64,000 nucleotides of DNA from an uncultured Lachnospiraceae bacterium. Its GTDB lineage: Bacteria; Bacillota; Clostridia; Lachnospirales; Lachnospiraceae. Both the position numbers and the translations under genes were made by a program. The stretch is taken from assembly GCA_910585625.1 (NCBI GenBank), contig CAJUFQ010000003.1, positions 5,801-69,800 of the forward strand, given 5' to 3'. The notes under the pieces were generated by a model, which saw nothing but the letters and a program-made list of their open reading frames with translations, was not told where the DNA came from and did no database searches. Below, in pieces: positions 32,676-42,518 of this stretch (position 1 is its first letter; the number at the start of each line of letters is the position of its first letter).

Positions 32676-34714
32676 AAGAAAATCTTACTATCGGCTTTAT
32701 CGGCAACCCAAATTGCGGAAAGACAACGCTTTTCAATGCATATACGGGCGCGAATTTAAAGGTGGCGAACTGGCCGGGGGTGACCGTGGAAAAAGTGGAA
32801 GGCGCGATTAAGGATCACGATCTGAACATCCGTCTGGTAGACCTTCCCGGTACATACAGCCTTACATCTTACACAATGGAGGAAATGGTATCCCGGCAAT
32901 TTATCTTAAGCGATGAGGTTGACGTCATCATCAATGTGGCGGATGCTTCTTCCCTGGAAAGGAACTTATTCCTGACGCTGCAGCTGCTTGAACTGGGGAA
33001 ACCGGTTGTCCTGGCCCTTAATATGATGGATATCGTGGAAAAAAGGGGAATGGAAATCGATTTGCACCGCTTGCCGGAAATGCTTGGCATCCCTGTCATC
33101 CCGGTATCTGCGAGGAAGCGCACAGGTTTGGAATCGCTGCTCCATGCGGCGGCACACCATAAAGGCTGCCCTGACCCGGATTGCCTGATCCATCACCATA
33201 AGAATGAAGCCCATCATATCCACGACCATCATTCAGAGTATGCAATGGTTTATTCTGACGAGATTGAAGATAACATTGACCGGGTCATTTCTGAGCTTGA
33301 GAAACAGTACCCATCCCTTAAAAACTATCGCTGGCATGCCATAAAGCTGCTGGGACAGGACACTGAGGTTGCAAAAAAATATCCCGTCGCTCTGCCTGGT
33401 ATCACAGATCGGAATTTTGAGACACAGATTATCAATGAGAAATATGATTTTATTCAGGAAGTCATTGATGAAGTGCTGCTCCATAAACAGCGGCAGGATA
33501 AGTTTACGGAGCGCGTGGACAAGGCTTTGACGCACCGTATCTGGGGAATCCCGATTTTCCTTGGCATTATGGCAGTCGTATTCTTCCTGACTTTTACGGT
33601 GGGAGACTGGATCAAAGGATATTTTGAGGTTGGGATTGGCTTTCTGTCGGATTTTGCGGCGAAGGCGCTGGCCGCCATTGGGGCCGGTGAAATCTTAGAA
33701 TCGCTGGTTGTGGAAGGGATTATCGGCGGCGTAGGCACGATTGTCACATTCCTGCCAAATATTTTCATCCTCTTCCTGGCGCTTGCATTTTTGGAAGACA
33801 GCGGATATATGGCGCGTGTGGCGTATGTGATGGAAGGGCTGATGAGCAAGCTTGGGTTATCCGGCAAGGCTTTTATCCCTATGCTGCTGGGCTTCGGCTG
33901 CACAGTTCCGGCCATCATGGCCTCAAGGGCCTTGGAAAACAAGCGGGACCGCTATAAAGTCATGCTTGTGACTCCTTTTATGAGCTGTAATGCCAGGCTG
34001 ACCATTTATATTCTGTTTTCAGAAATGTTCTTCGGCAGGAATGCCATGTTTGTTGCGTACTCTATGTACCTGATTGGCCTTGTGGTGGCTATTCTGGTGT
34101 CGCTGCTGTTACACCTTATAGACCGCAAGAAGAGTGAAAACTACTTACTGATTGAGTTGCCGGAATATAAAATGCCGGACGCGAGGACAGTTTCCATTTA
34201 TGTCTGGGAGAAAGTGAAAGACTATCTCGGAAAGGCTGGCACGACAATTTTCCTGGCAACGCTGATTATATGGTTTTTGCTGAATTTTGGCCTACATGGG
34301 TATGTTGCTGATATGTCAGAGGGATTGGGCGCAATGATAGGCAAATGGATGGTTCCCATATTTGCGCCGATAGGCTTAGGGTTCTGGCAGGTTACAGTGG
34401 CTTTGATTGCGGGCATATCTGCCAAGGAAGTGGTAGTGTCCAGCTGTGCTGTGCTGTTCGGCATCGTCAATGCAAACTCCCCGGCAGGCATGAAAGAATT
34501 TTCTGCTGTTTTGCAGGGAATCGGATTCGGCCCGCTGAATGCGTTCTGTCTGATGGTATTCTGCCTGCTCTATATTCCTTGCGCGGCCGCGCTTGCGACG
34601 GTTCACAAGGAGTCAGACAGCTGGGCATGGACGGGGTTTGTTGCGGCATTCCAGCTGATTGTCGCCTGGGTGGTAACCTTCGTGGTTTACCAGATTGGTA
34701 TGCTTGTCATATAA
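32672..34714 (+). CDS. feoB: Ferrous iron transport protein B
   Basis: 680 residues. An N-terminal G-protein domain has GNPNCGKTT (G1), the switch ANWPGVTVEK, DLPGTYSL (G3), NMMD (G4) and SARK (G5); a helical GDI-like domain follows, then a polytopic membrane domain from about residue 290 with Gate motifs (LLGFGCTVPAIMA and SPxxC-like MSCNARLTIY). It imports Fe2+ using nucleotide hydrolysis. Between the G domain and the GDI domain lies a Cys/His-rich insert (166-192) with CPDPDC and eight histidines from H174, a plausible metal-binding loop. It ends with a terminator. Confidence 0.96.
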   Translation: MKENLTIGFIGNPNCGKTTLFNAYTGANLKVANWPGVTVEKVEGAIKDHDLNIRLVDLPGTYSLTSYTMEEMVSRQFILSDEVDVIINVADASSLERNLFLTLQLLELGKPVVLALNMMDIVEKRGMEIDLHRLPEMLGIPVIPVSARKRTGLESLLHAAAHHKGCPDPDCLIHHHKNEAHHIHDHHSEYAMVYSDEIEDNIDRVISELEKQYPSLKNYRWHAIKLLGQDTEVAKKYPVALPGITDRNFETQIINEKYDFIQEVIDEVLLHKQRQDKFTERVDKALTHRIWGIPIFLGIMAVVFFLTFTVGDWIKGYFEVGIGFLSDFAAKALAAIGAGEILESLVVEGIIGGVGTIVTFLPNIFILFLALAFLEDSGYMARVAYVMEGLMSKLGLSGKAFIPMLLGFGCTVPAIMASRALENKRDRYKVMLVTPFMSCNARLTIYILFSEMFFGRNAMFVAYSMYLIGLVVAILVSLLLHLIDRKKSENYLLIELPEYKMPDARTVSIYVWEKVKDYLGKAGTTIFLATLIIWFLLNFGLHGYVADMSEGLGAMIGKWMVPIFAPIGLGFWQVTVALIAGISAKEVVVSSCAVLFGIVNANSPAGMKEFSAVLQGIGFGPLNAFCLMVFCLLYIPCAAALATVHKESDSWAWTGFVAAFQLIVAWVVTFVVYQIGMLVI

Positions 34715-34717
34715 TAT

Positions 34718-34766
34718 AGCCCTGCGGGATTTCCGGTATGGAGATTGCGCAGGGCTGTATGTTTTT
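34718..34766 (+). terminator. Terminator after feoB
   Basis: AGCCCTGCG (34718-34726) pairs perfectly with CGCAGGGCT (34748-34756); TTTTT follows at 34762-34766. Confidence 0.85.
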
Positions 34767-34784
34767 GCAAAGGCTACTGCAGAT

Positions 34785-34870
34785 GGTCCGCTGTGAGGAT
34801 GGCGATGCCAAGGGTAGCAAGCACAACCCCTGTCGCCCGGTACCAGAAGCAGCATCATAGTCAGATGCCG
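34785..34870 (-). pseudogene. Possible C-terminal relic of a small multispanning transporter
   Basis: On the minus strand, one frame reads WYRATGVVLATLGIAILTA followed by DHLQ and a stop, which resembles the last helix of DMT/EamA-type transporters. In-frame stops lie directly before it, so only about 25 codons remain. It follows the acetyltransferase gene on the same strand. The length is too short for certainty. Confidence 0.3.
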
Positions 34871-34897
34871 TTTCCGGCAGTTACCCTGGAAAAAAGT

Positions 34898-35389
34898 TTA
34901 CAGTTCATGGTAATAGAGACAGATATCCTCATATTGCCCATGTTTCAGCCGGAATCCGTCAGGAATTGTGCCCAGCTGGATGAAGCCCAGGCGTTCATAG
35001 AGATGGCGGGCATGGACATTGGATGCCACAACCGCATTGAACTGCAATACTTTGAACCCATGCAGATGTCCCTGATGCAGACAGTCAGCGACTAATTTTT
35101 CGCCGATATGCCGCCCCCTGCATTTATCGCTCACAGCAAAGCTCGCATTGCAGATGTGGGCGCAGCGTCCGATGTTGTTGGGGTGCAGGATGTACAGCCC
35201 GCAGAGTTTGCCGTTTTCGTGGTTTATTGCGACCGCGCTGTAGGTTTGCCCTGCAAAGAAATCCCTCCCAGAACAGATATCCAATCGTTCTTCCTGGGGA
35301 AAGGCAACGCCTTTCTCCACAATTTCATTCCAGATATCAATCATTTCTGGCAAATCTTTTTCTGTATAAGCCCTGATGTCAATTTTCAT
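34898..35389 (-). CDS. GNAT family N-acetyltransferase
   Basis: 163 residues with the GNAT fold: IDIRAYTEKDLPEMIDIWN at the start, the acetyl-CoA loop DKCRGRHIGEKLVADCL (R-G-x-x-IG version of Q/RxxGxG/A), and NVHARHLYERLGF at the end. The acceptor is unknown. GGAGG precedes the ATG at 35389, which is better than the ATG at 35404 that overlaps the site. It has a strong promoter just upstream and stands alone on the minus strand. Confidence 0.88.
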   Translation of the reverse strand: MKIDIRAYTEKDLPEMIDIWNEIVEKGVAFPQEERLDICSGRDFFAGQTYSAVAINHENGKLCGLYILHPNNIGRCAHICNASFAVSDKCRGRHIGEKLVADCLHQGHLHGFKVLQFNAVVASNVHARHLYERLGFIQLGTIPDGFRLKHGQYEDICLYYHEL

Positions 35390-35424
35390 CTGTGATTCCT
35401 CCATAAAGTTTGTTTGTCGTTACC

Positions 35425-35453
35425 ATTATACCTTCCGGCCATATGCTTGGCAA
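35425..35453 (-). promoter_or_regulatory. Promoter for the minus-strand acetyltransferase gene
   Basis: On the minus strand: TTGCCA (plus 35448-35453), 17-bp spacer, TATAAT (plus 35425-35430), 36 bases before the start codon. Confidence 0.8.
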
Positions 35454-35530
35454 TATAGATTTCCGGCCCGATTTATAGTACAATAGATGCAGAAGAGCGG
35501 ATTAAGATTCAGAATGGGAGAACAAATGTT

Positions 35531-36181
35531 ATGGAAGACAAAGGACTGAAGATTTATACAATGGATACGGAGGAACTTGCGGATACGGCTTTTTATCAAA
35601 AATGTTATAGCAGTCTTTCTGCCCGCCGGCAGGAAAAAGCAGACAGTTACCATTTCTCAGCAGATATGAAGCTGTCTGTGGGGGCAGGGCTTTTACTGGA
35701 TAGGGGCCTCAACGAATATGGCCTGCGGGAATCTGAGGTCAGGATAGGTCTGGGAGAGAACGGAAAGCCATATCTTTTGGACTATCCTGAAATCCACTAT
35801 AATCTGGCCCATTCCGGGAATATGGTTTTAGCGGTTTTTGCAGACACAGAAGTTGGCTGTGATATAGAACAGATAAAAACAGCAGACTTAAAAGTTGCCA
35901 AACGTTTTTTCTGTGCTGACGAATATGCATATATCGCGAGCCTGGAAGAGGAGGAACAAGCAGGGGCGTTTTGCCGGATTTGGACGTTGAAGGAGAGTTT
36001 CCTGAAAGCTACCGGTATGGGGATGAAACTTCCGCTTGACTCTTTTGCATTCCAGTTTTCCAGTGAGAGCCTGGAAGTCACGGTTCGGCAGCATTATGAT
36101 AGGAATCACTATCGATTTCTGGAATATGACTTTGGCAAATACTATGCGGCAATATGCCTGAAAGAGATTGTTGGGTATTGA
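35531..36181 (+). CDS. 4'-phosphopantetheinyl transferase (Sfp type)
   Basis: 216 residues. It transfers the phosphopantetheine arm of CoA to a carrier-protein serine. Seen: GENGKPYL, IHYNLAHSG, the metal-binding VGCDIEQI, FCADEYAYI and WTLKESFLKATGMGM, all Sfp-type motifs; the length matches Sfp rather than the shorter AcpS. No polyketide or peptide synthase is in the window; it may serve one elsewhere or the fatty-acid carrier protein. Start ATG 35531 has GGGAG upstream, spaced rather far. A -10-like TACAAT is at 35479-35484 without a good -35. Confidence 0.92.
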   Translation: MEDKGLKIYTMDTEELADTAFYQKCYSSLSARRQEKADSYHFSADMKLSVGAGLLLDRGLNEYGLRESEVRIGLGENGKPYLLDYPEIHYNLAHSGNMVLAVFADTEVGCDIEQIKTADLKVAKRFFCADEYAYIASLEEEEQAGAFCRIWTLKESFLKATGMGMKLPLDSFAFQFSSESLEVTVRQHYDRNHYRFLEYDFGKYYAAICLKEIVGY

Positions 36182-36383
36182 TCGGAGAAAAATTCCTGCT
36201 GTGTCCGACTATATTTTATACATCAAAAAAAAGACTTGTTTTTTGTAGGAAAATCAGTTATTAATATATAAGGGAAGATATGAATACCCGACTATGACAT
36301 TGTGGCAGAGGAACGGTTTTCTTATAGAACGAAAAGTCGGGAGCTTACCGGTTTTACTATACATTATACTGAGAGGTGGACTT

Positions 36384-38954
36384 ATGCATACGAACATCAA
36401 CAAAGAGAATCAGGGCAAGGCGACACGATTTTTGGTTGGGAGTTTTATATGGCTTTTGTTAGTCAGCGCGGTGGCGTTCCTGTGTCTGGGAATCTATATG
36501 AACAAGGTGAGCGAACGTTCCATCACCCAGGTAGGGGATTTATATATGAAGGGAATGAATGAGCAGATTTCCTCACATTTCCAGACTTTAATGGAACTGA
36601 AATTAGAGCAGGCAGAAATCGTAGAGAAAGTAGTCACGCCTGAGGCTCTTGGTGATTTGGACGCCTTGTATGATGAATTGATTTATCGGGTTCAGGTGAG
36701 AAATTTTGACTATCTTGCCCTTTGTTCTGAGGAAGGTTACATAGAAATGCTTTTCGGGGAAAGAATCCATCTTTCCGATTCAGAACCATTTTTTGCGTCT
36801 TTGCGGAAGGGAGATAAAAAAGTTGCTGTCGGGGAAGATGGGGTAGGCAATAAGATTGTCATTTTTGGCGTGGCAGCGAATTACCCAATGAGAAATGGAG
36901 AAGAAAGCATAGCAATGCTGACAGCGCTTCCGTTGGAATATATCAGCACCATGCTTAGTACGGAAGATGGGGATTCTCTGATGTTCTCTGAGATTATCCG
37001 TAAAAACGGCACATTCATTGCCAGCGATCTGAGCAATCAGTATCCCGATTATTTTACCAGTTTATACGAGCGGTATCCGAAAAGCGATGCCAAAGAGATA
37101 GACCAATACATAATAGAGCTGTCTGCAGCTATGCAAGAAAAACGGGATTATTCTACAATCATGAATTTAGACGGGAGCAGGCAGCAGGTTTACTGTAACG
37201 CCCTGCCATATTCGGAGTGGAACCTGGTAACGGTACTGCCATTTGGGGAACTGAATAAAATAGTGGAAGATTTAAGTAAGAAGACGACCATTGCTGTGAC
37301 AATGATTTTTTCAATTATTCTGTTTACTTTAATTCTTATCTTCTATAACTATTATAAGATGAACCAAGAGCAGATGAGAGAATTGGACGAGGCGCGGAGG
37401 GATGCATTGCACGCTAACCAGGCGAAAAGTGAATTCCTATCGAACATGAGCCATGACATCCGTACGCCAATGAACGCGATTGTAGGGATGACGGCAATCG
37501 CTACCGCGCATATTGATGATAGTGAACAGGTCAAAAACTGCCTTAAGAAAATCACGCTTTCCGGCAAACATTTGCTTGGGCTGATTAATGATGTTCTGGA
37601 TATGTCAAAAATTGAGAGCGGCAAGATGACATTGACCTCAGAGATGATTTCCTTGCGGGAGGTCATTGAGGGTGTTGTCAGTATTGTGCAGACGCAGGCC
37701 AAGGGGAAAGAACAGAACTTTAACATACACATCGCTAAGATATTGTTCGAAGATGTGTATTGCGATAGTGTGCGTTTGAATCAGGTATTGCTGAATCTGT
37801 TGTCTAATTCCGTCAAGTATACGCAAGAAGGCGGCACAATTCAGCTGTCTTTATATCAGGACGAGGAACCGTCCCCCAAAGGCAGTGATTTCGTGCGGAC
37901 ACACATTTTGGTCAGTGATAACGGAATCGGCATGACCGCTGAATTCCTGGAACATATTTTTGATTCTTATTCGAGGGCGGACAATAAGAGGGTACAGAAA
38001 ACAGAAGGCGCCGGGCTGGGCATGGCGATTACAAAATACATTGTTGAAGCGATGGAAGGAGAGATTTCTGTAAAAAGTGAGCCGAATAAGGGGACAGAAT
38101 TCCATCTGGTTCTTGATTTTGAAAAGGCTACCACGCAGGAAGTGGATATGGTTCTCCCTGCGTGGAAGATGCTTGTTATTGACGATGATGAAACGTTGTG
38201 CCGTACGGTAGTGGATGTGCTGGACTCTATAGGGATACAGGCGGACTGGACGATGAGCGGCAAAAAAGCGATACAGATGGTAGAAAACCATCATCAGCAG
38301 GGAGACGATTACCAGATTATCCTCCTGGATTGGAAGCTTGCCGATATGGACGGCCTTCAGGTTGCCAAACAGATCCGGCGTATATCAGATGTCGACATGT
38401 CAGTAATCCTTATTTCCTCCTATGACTGGAGTGAGTTTGAAGCGGAAGCGAAGGAGGCTGGTATCAATGGGTTTATCGGCAAGCCGCTGTTTAAGTCAAC
38501 GCTTTTCTATGGTCTGCGCAAGAATATGGGAGAGACGGAAATTCCTGGGAACAACATTGCGGATGCTGATTTTTCAGGATATAAGGTTCTGGTTGCCGAG
38601 GATAATGAGATTAACTGGGAAGTCTTGCAAGAGCTGTTGTCTGACAGGGGAATGGAACTGGAATGGGCGGAGAACGGTAAAATCTGCCTGGAGAAGTTTG
38701 AGGGGTCTGATCCCGGATATTATGATGCGATTTTCATGGATGTCCGCATGCCTGTCATGAATGGTTACGAAGCCACACAAGCGATTCGTGCGTTAAAACG
38801 CCTGGATGCACAGGAGATTCCGATTATTGCCATGACGGCGGATGCTTTTTCCGAAGATATCCAGCATTGCCTGGAAAGCGGGATGAACGCGCATACTGCT
38901 AAGCCGATTAATATTGATGAGGTATTGTCGCTTCTGAAAAAGTTTACTTCATGA
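36384..38954 (+). CDS. Hybrid sensor histidine kinase with two receiver domains (first)
   Basis: 856 residues. Transmembrane helix at about 20-40, extracellular Cache-like sensor (45-300), second helix (about 302-325), HisKA with SNMSHDIRTPMNAIVGM (phospho-His H357), HATPase with NQVLLNLLSNSVKYT, DNGIGM and GAGLGMAI, then two REC domains: LLDWKLADMDG (D649) and FMDVRMPVMNG (D786). No DNA-binding or HPt domain. GAGGTGG supports ATG 36384; the frame is open upstream to 36294. The second hybrid kinase follows directly, so the two probably arose by duplication and act together. Confidence 0.93.
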   Translation: MHTNINKENQGKATRFLVGSFIWLLLVSAVAFLCLGIYMNKVSERSITQVGDLYMKGMNEQISSHFQTLMELKLEQAEIVEKVVTPEALGDLDALYDELIYRVQVRNFDYLALCSEEGYIEMLFGERIHLSDSEPFFASLRKGDKKVAVGEDGVGNKIVIFGVAANYPMRNGEESIAMLTALPLEYISTMLSTEDGDSLMFSEIIRKNGTFIASDLSNQYPDYFTSLYERYPKSDAKEIDQYIIELSAAMQEKRDYSTIMNLDGSRQQVYCNALPYSEWNLVTVLPFGELNKIVEDLSKKTTIAVTMIFSIILFTLILIFYNYYKMNQEQMRELDEARRDALHANQAKSEFLSNMSHDIRTPMNAIVGMTAIATAHIDDSEQVKNCLKKITLSGKHLLGLINDVLDMSKIESGKMTLTSEMISLREVIEGVVSIVQTQAKGKEQNFNIHIAKILFEDVYCDSVRLNQVLLNLLSNSVKYTQEGGTIQLSLYQDEEPSPKGSDFVRTHILVSDNGIGMTAEFLEHIFDSYSRADNKRVQKTEGAGLGMAITKYIVEAMEGEISVKSEPNKGTEFHLVLDFEKATTQEVDMVLPAWKMLVIDDDETLCRTVVDVLDSIGIQADWTMSGKKAIQMVENHHQQGDDYQIILLDWKLADMDGLQVAKQIRRISDVDMSVILISSYDWSEFEAEAKEAGINGFIGKPLFKSTLFYGLRKNMGETEIPGNNIADADFSGYKVLVAEDNEINWEVLQELLSDRGMELEWAENGKICLEKFEGSDPGYYDAIFMDVRMPVMNGYEATQAIRALKRLDAQEIPIIAMTADAFSEDIQHCLESGMNAHTAKPINIDEVLSLLKKFTS

Positions 38955-39025
38955 TGTTTAAAGAAGCATTGCATGGGGCGTTTCAAGGACATCAAACAGG
39001 ACAGGAACAGAAAGGAAGTCTATCT

Positions 39026-42000
39026 ATGAAGGGCAGGAAAAAACTATTACAGCAAATTGCATATGTCGTGTTGCTTTTGGCAGGGATTGTCATCTTATTC
39101 CATTGGTATTCGATGCAGAACAGCAAACGGATGGAGGAAAGGAATAAGAACTATGCTGCGGATTCGGCACGGCAGACAGCAAGCCGGATAGATGAAAAAT
39201 TAGAAAATGCGCTGGATTTAATTGTTACTTATACCTATTTCATAGGAGAAAGCCTTACAGCACCTGAAATCCCGCCTAAGAGGCTTGAAAAAATGGAAGC
39301 GAATATGTTGTTTGACGCTTTGGTGTTTACAGACAAAGCTGGTATTAACCATTCCTCCGACGGACGGGAATCAGAGGCGGCGGGAAGGGACTATTATCTC
39401 AATGGTATGAAAGGGGAAAGCGGGATATCTGTGGTCTTTGACTCTGAATTCTATAATGAGACAATGCTGTGTTTTTATGCGCCTGTCCGTTACAAAGGAG
39501 AGATTATTGGCGTGCTGCGCGGGGCATATTTGGCAGAGGAATACCTGAAAGACATGCTTAACACGACTTATTTTGGTGAGAAAGCGCCCGTTCATCTGTG
39601 CCTGCCGGATGGGCAGGTGATTGCATGTTCTGACAGCAAGGGGCATAAGGGGAATCTGGTCGATGTACTCGTGGAAATGAACATGATTGACGCACAGACA
39701 GCCGCGCAGGCGGAGGAAGTCTTTAAAAACGGAGGGGAGGGTGCATTTGTCTGCCGTTCCGGGAGCGAGACGGATAATCTCTCGGTCAGGTATCTTGCAG
39801 AGAATAATTTTGTCCTTGTGCAGTCATTTCCTAAGAAAGTCACGCAGCAGATGATTCAAGATGAGAATTTTATGGGAATCTGCCTGGAACTTATGCTGAT
39901 TTGCATATTTGCCATCTATATCGTTACTTTGCTTGTGCGGGCGCGCCGAGAGCGGAAAATCCTGGAAAAGGAAAACCGTGAGATGGGCTATATCATAAGC
40001 GGAGTCAATACTTTATTCTCCCGCTTTATTATGGTTGACTTGGAGAAAGACACCTATCAGTATCTGTCAGGTACAAGGCCGGAGGATCCCAAAGTCCCGA
40101 CTAGCGGCAGTTTTCAGGAATTGTCCGAGTATCTGTGTTCTATCCTTATAGAAGAAGAGGGGCGGCAGCGGTTTGCACAGGAGATTCACAGGGACTCTAT
40201 TGTCAGAGAAATGCAGGAACAGGATGACTTACTGTATGAATGCCATGTCATGAGAAAAAGCGGCCCGGAATGGGAGCATGTCAATATTATCTGTCTGGAG
40301 AGGAACGGCGGCAAGGCATCTAAAGTTCTGTTTATCCGCCAGAACATTTCAGAGCTAAAGGAGAAAGAGCTACGCATACAGGCAGAAATGTCGCTTGCAG
40401 CCCGCAAAGAGAGGCAGTACCGTATCGCTATCACGTCTGATGCTTTCTGCACATTCGAGTTTAACCTGACAAAGGATATCATCACAGACGACGTCGTGCG
40501 TGAAGCGAATGGGCAGCGGGTGTCTTTACTGGAGAGGGCAGGGCTGCAGGCGCCTTGTAAGGCTTCCGAATGTTTTGAGCGTTGGGAACCGTTTGTATTT
40601 GAGGAATCCCGGGAGGAATATGCGGCAAAGGTAAATGTGGATTATCTGAAAGAACGTTACGAGCTTGGGCGTGCAGAGGTAAATGTGGATTATTGGAGTT
40701 CCGCGCCTGGAGGCGAGCAGATTTGTATCCGCCAGTCCTTCATCATGACAAAGGATTACGATACGGATGATATCATGGTCATGGTTGTGTGCAAGGAAGT
40801 CACGGAACAGGTTCAGAAGCAGAGGGAGCAGACGCAGGCGCTGCAGGATGCATTGATGCAGGCACAGCATGCCAACAAGGCGAAAACGACGTTCCTTTCC
40901 AATATGTCCCATGACATCCGTACGCCAATGAATGCAATTATAGGTTTTACAACGATTGCAGTCAGCCATATTGACAACAAAGATCAGGTCAGGGATTGCC
41001 TGCAGAAGGTTCTTTCTTCCAGCAACCATCTGCTCAGCCTGATAAACGACATCCTTGATATGAGCCGCATAGAAAGCGGGAAGGTACAGATTAAAGAACA
41101 GGAGTGCAATGTTTCTGAGCTGATGCACAATTTGGTGAACATTATCCAGCCTCAGGTGAAAGCGAAGCAATTAGAGCTGTTCATTGATACGTTCGAAGTG
41201 GTCAATGAGGACGTCATAGCAGATTCCCTGAAGCTGAACCAGGTTTTCATCAATTTATTGAGCAATGCCGTGAAATACACGCCGGCAGGCGGTACGGTTA
41301 CTTTTCGCATCATGCAGAATACCACGTTCCGTCATGGATATGGCGATTACAAGTTTATTATCAAGGATAATGGAATTGGTATGTCGCCAGAATTTGTGGA
41401 GCATATCTTTGAACCTTTTGAACGGGAAGCGACTACCACAAAGACCGGTATCGAGGGCACGGGCCTTGGCATGGCAATCACGAAAAATATCGTGGAGATG
41501 ATGAACGGCACCATTAAGGTTGAGAGCGAGCCGGGAAAAGGAAGCGTATTTACCGTAGAACTTACATTACAGCTGCAGGACATTGAGAAAAATGCGGCGC
41601 AGATTAAGGAACTAGAAGGGCTGCGCACACTGGTTGTGGACGATGACTTCAATACTTGCAGCAGCGTAAGCAAGATGCTCCAGCAGATTGGTATGCGTTC
41701 TGAATGGACAACGTCTGGAAGGGAAGCTGCTTACCGAGCCAAAATTGCCTATGAGGAAGGAGATTCGTACCACACATATATTATAGACTGGCAGATGCCG
41801 GAGATGAGCGGTATCGATACTGCCAGGAGAATCCGCAATTCAGTTGGTGAGGATGCTCCGATTATCATCCTTACGGCGTATGACTGGACGGATATTGAAG
41901 AGGAAGCGAAAGAGGCAGGCATCACCGCATTCTGTGCGAAGCCGCTTTTCATGTCTGACCTAAAGGCTGCGCTGCTTTCTGCAAACAACCTTCTGGAGAA

Positions 42001-42418
42001 AGAAGAGTCTGCTGCCGCCTGGACTTTGGCTGATTTTGGCGGTAAACGTCTCCTGCTTGTGGAGGATGTGGAGATGAACCGCGAGATTGCAGAAGTTATC
42101 TTATCGGAGGCAGGTTTCGTCGTGGAGAGCGCACCAGACGGGACAGATGCTGTGAGCATGGTTGATAAATCTGAAGAAAACTATTATGACGCTATCCTTA
42201 TGGATATACAGATGCCGATTATGGACGGCTATGAGGCAACCCGGACAATCAGGAATCTGCAGAGAGATGACGTGAGGCGGATCCCGATTATTGCCATGAC
42301 GGCAAACGCTTTGGAAGAAGATAAAGAAGCAGCTATCAAGCATGGCATGGATGCCCACATAGCAAAACCGATTGACACGGATATCTTAATAGAGGTACTC
42401 GGCAAATTTCTTGGTTAG
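39026..42418 (+). CDS. Hybrid sensor histidine kinase with PAS and two receiver domains (second)
   Basis: 1130 residues. Two membrane helices (about 8-26 and 285-305) bracket a Cache-like sensor; a PAS-like region covers about 450-600 (QYRIAITSDAFCTFEFNL); HisKA has SNMSHDIRTPMNAIIGF (H629); HATPase has NQVFINLLSNAVKYT and GTGLGMAI; REC1 has IIDWQMPEMSG (D921) and REC2 LMDIQMPIMDG (D1060). Output must go to a partner HPt or regulator elsewhere. The frame is open to 38951, overlapping the first kinase, but AAAGGAAG before ATG 39026 and a normal hydrophobic N-terminus favour 39026. Ends in a strong terminator. Confidence 0.93.
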   Translation: MKGRKKLLQQIAYVVLLLAGIVILFHWYSMQNSKRMEERNKNYAADSARQTASRIDEKLENALDLIVTYTYFIGESLTAPEIPPKRLEKMEANMLFDALVFTDKAGINHSSDGRESEAAGRDYYLNGMKGESGISVVFDSEFYNETMLCFYAPVRYKGEIIGVLRGAYLAEEYLKDMLNTTYFGEKAPVHLCLPDGQVIACSDSKGHKGNLVDVLVEMNMIDAQTAAQAEEVFKNGGEGAFVCRSGSETDNLSVRYLAENNFVLVQSFPKKVTQQMIQDENFMGICLELMLICIFAIYIVTLLVRARRERKILEKENREMGYIISGVNTLFSRFIMVDLEKDTYQYLSGTRPEDPKVPTSGSFQELSEYLCSILIEEEGRQRFAQEIHRDSIVREMQEQDDLLYECHVMRKSGPEWEHVNIICLERNGGKASKVLFIRQNISELKEKELRIQAEMSLAARKERQYRIAITSDAFCTFEFNLTKDIITDDVVREANGQRVSLLERAGLQAPCKASECFERWEPFVFEESREEYAAKVNVDYLKERYELGRAEVNVDYWSSAPGGEQICIRQSFIMTKDYDTDDIMVMVVCKEVTEQVQKQREQTQALQDALMQAQHANKAKTTFLSNMSHDIRTPMNAIIGFTTIAVSHIDNKDQVRDCLQKVLSSSNHLLSLINDILDMSRIESGKVQIKEQECNVSELMHNLVNIIQPQVKAKQLELFIDTFEVVNEDVIADSLKLNQVFINLLSNAVKYTPAGGTVTFRIMQNTTFRHGYGDYKFIIKDNGIGMSPEFVEHIFEPFEREATTTKTGIEGTGLGMAITKNIVEMMNGTIKVESEPGKGSVFTVELTLQLQDIEKNAAQIKELEGLRTLVVDDDFNTCSSVSKMLQQIGMRSEWTTSGREAAYRAKIAYEEGDSYHTYIIDWQMPEMSGIDTARRIRNSVGEDAPIIILTAYDWTDIEEEAKEAGITAFCAKPLFMSDLKAALLSANNLLEKEESAAAWTLADFGGKRLLLVEDVEMNREIAEVILSEAGFVVESAPDGTDAVSMVDKSEENYYDAILMDIQMPIMDGYEATRTIRNLQRDDVRRIPIIAMTANALEEDKEAAIKHGMDAHIAKPIDTDILIEVLGKFLG

Positions 42419-42430
42419 ATGAGAAAAACA

Positions 42431-42472
42431 GCCCAAGTTCTTTGGTGTTTTAAGAACTTGGGCGAGTTTTTT
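42431..42472 (+). terminator. Terminator after the hybrid kinases
   Basis: GCCCAAGTTCTT (42431-42442) pairs perfectly with AAGAACTTGGGC (42452-42463); six T follow at 42467-42472. Confidence 0.93.
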
Positions 42473-42518
42473 GCCTTATTCAGCCAGCCGCGGCAGGCTA
42501 AGTATTTGGCGGAATGGC

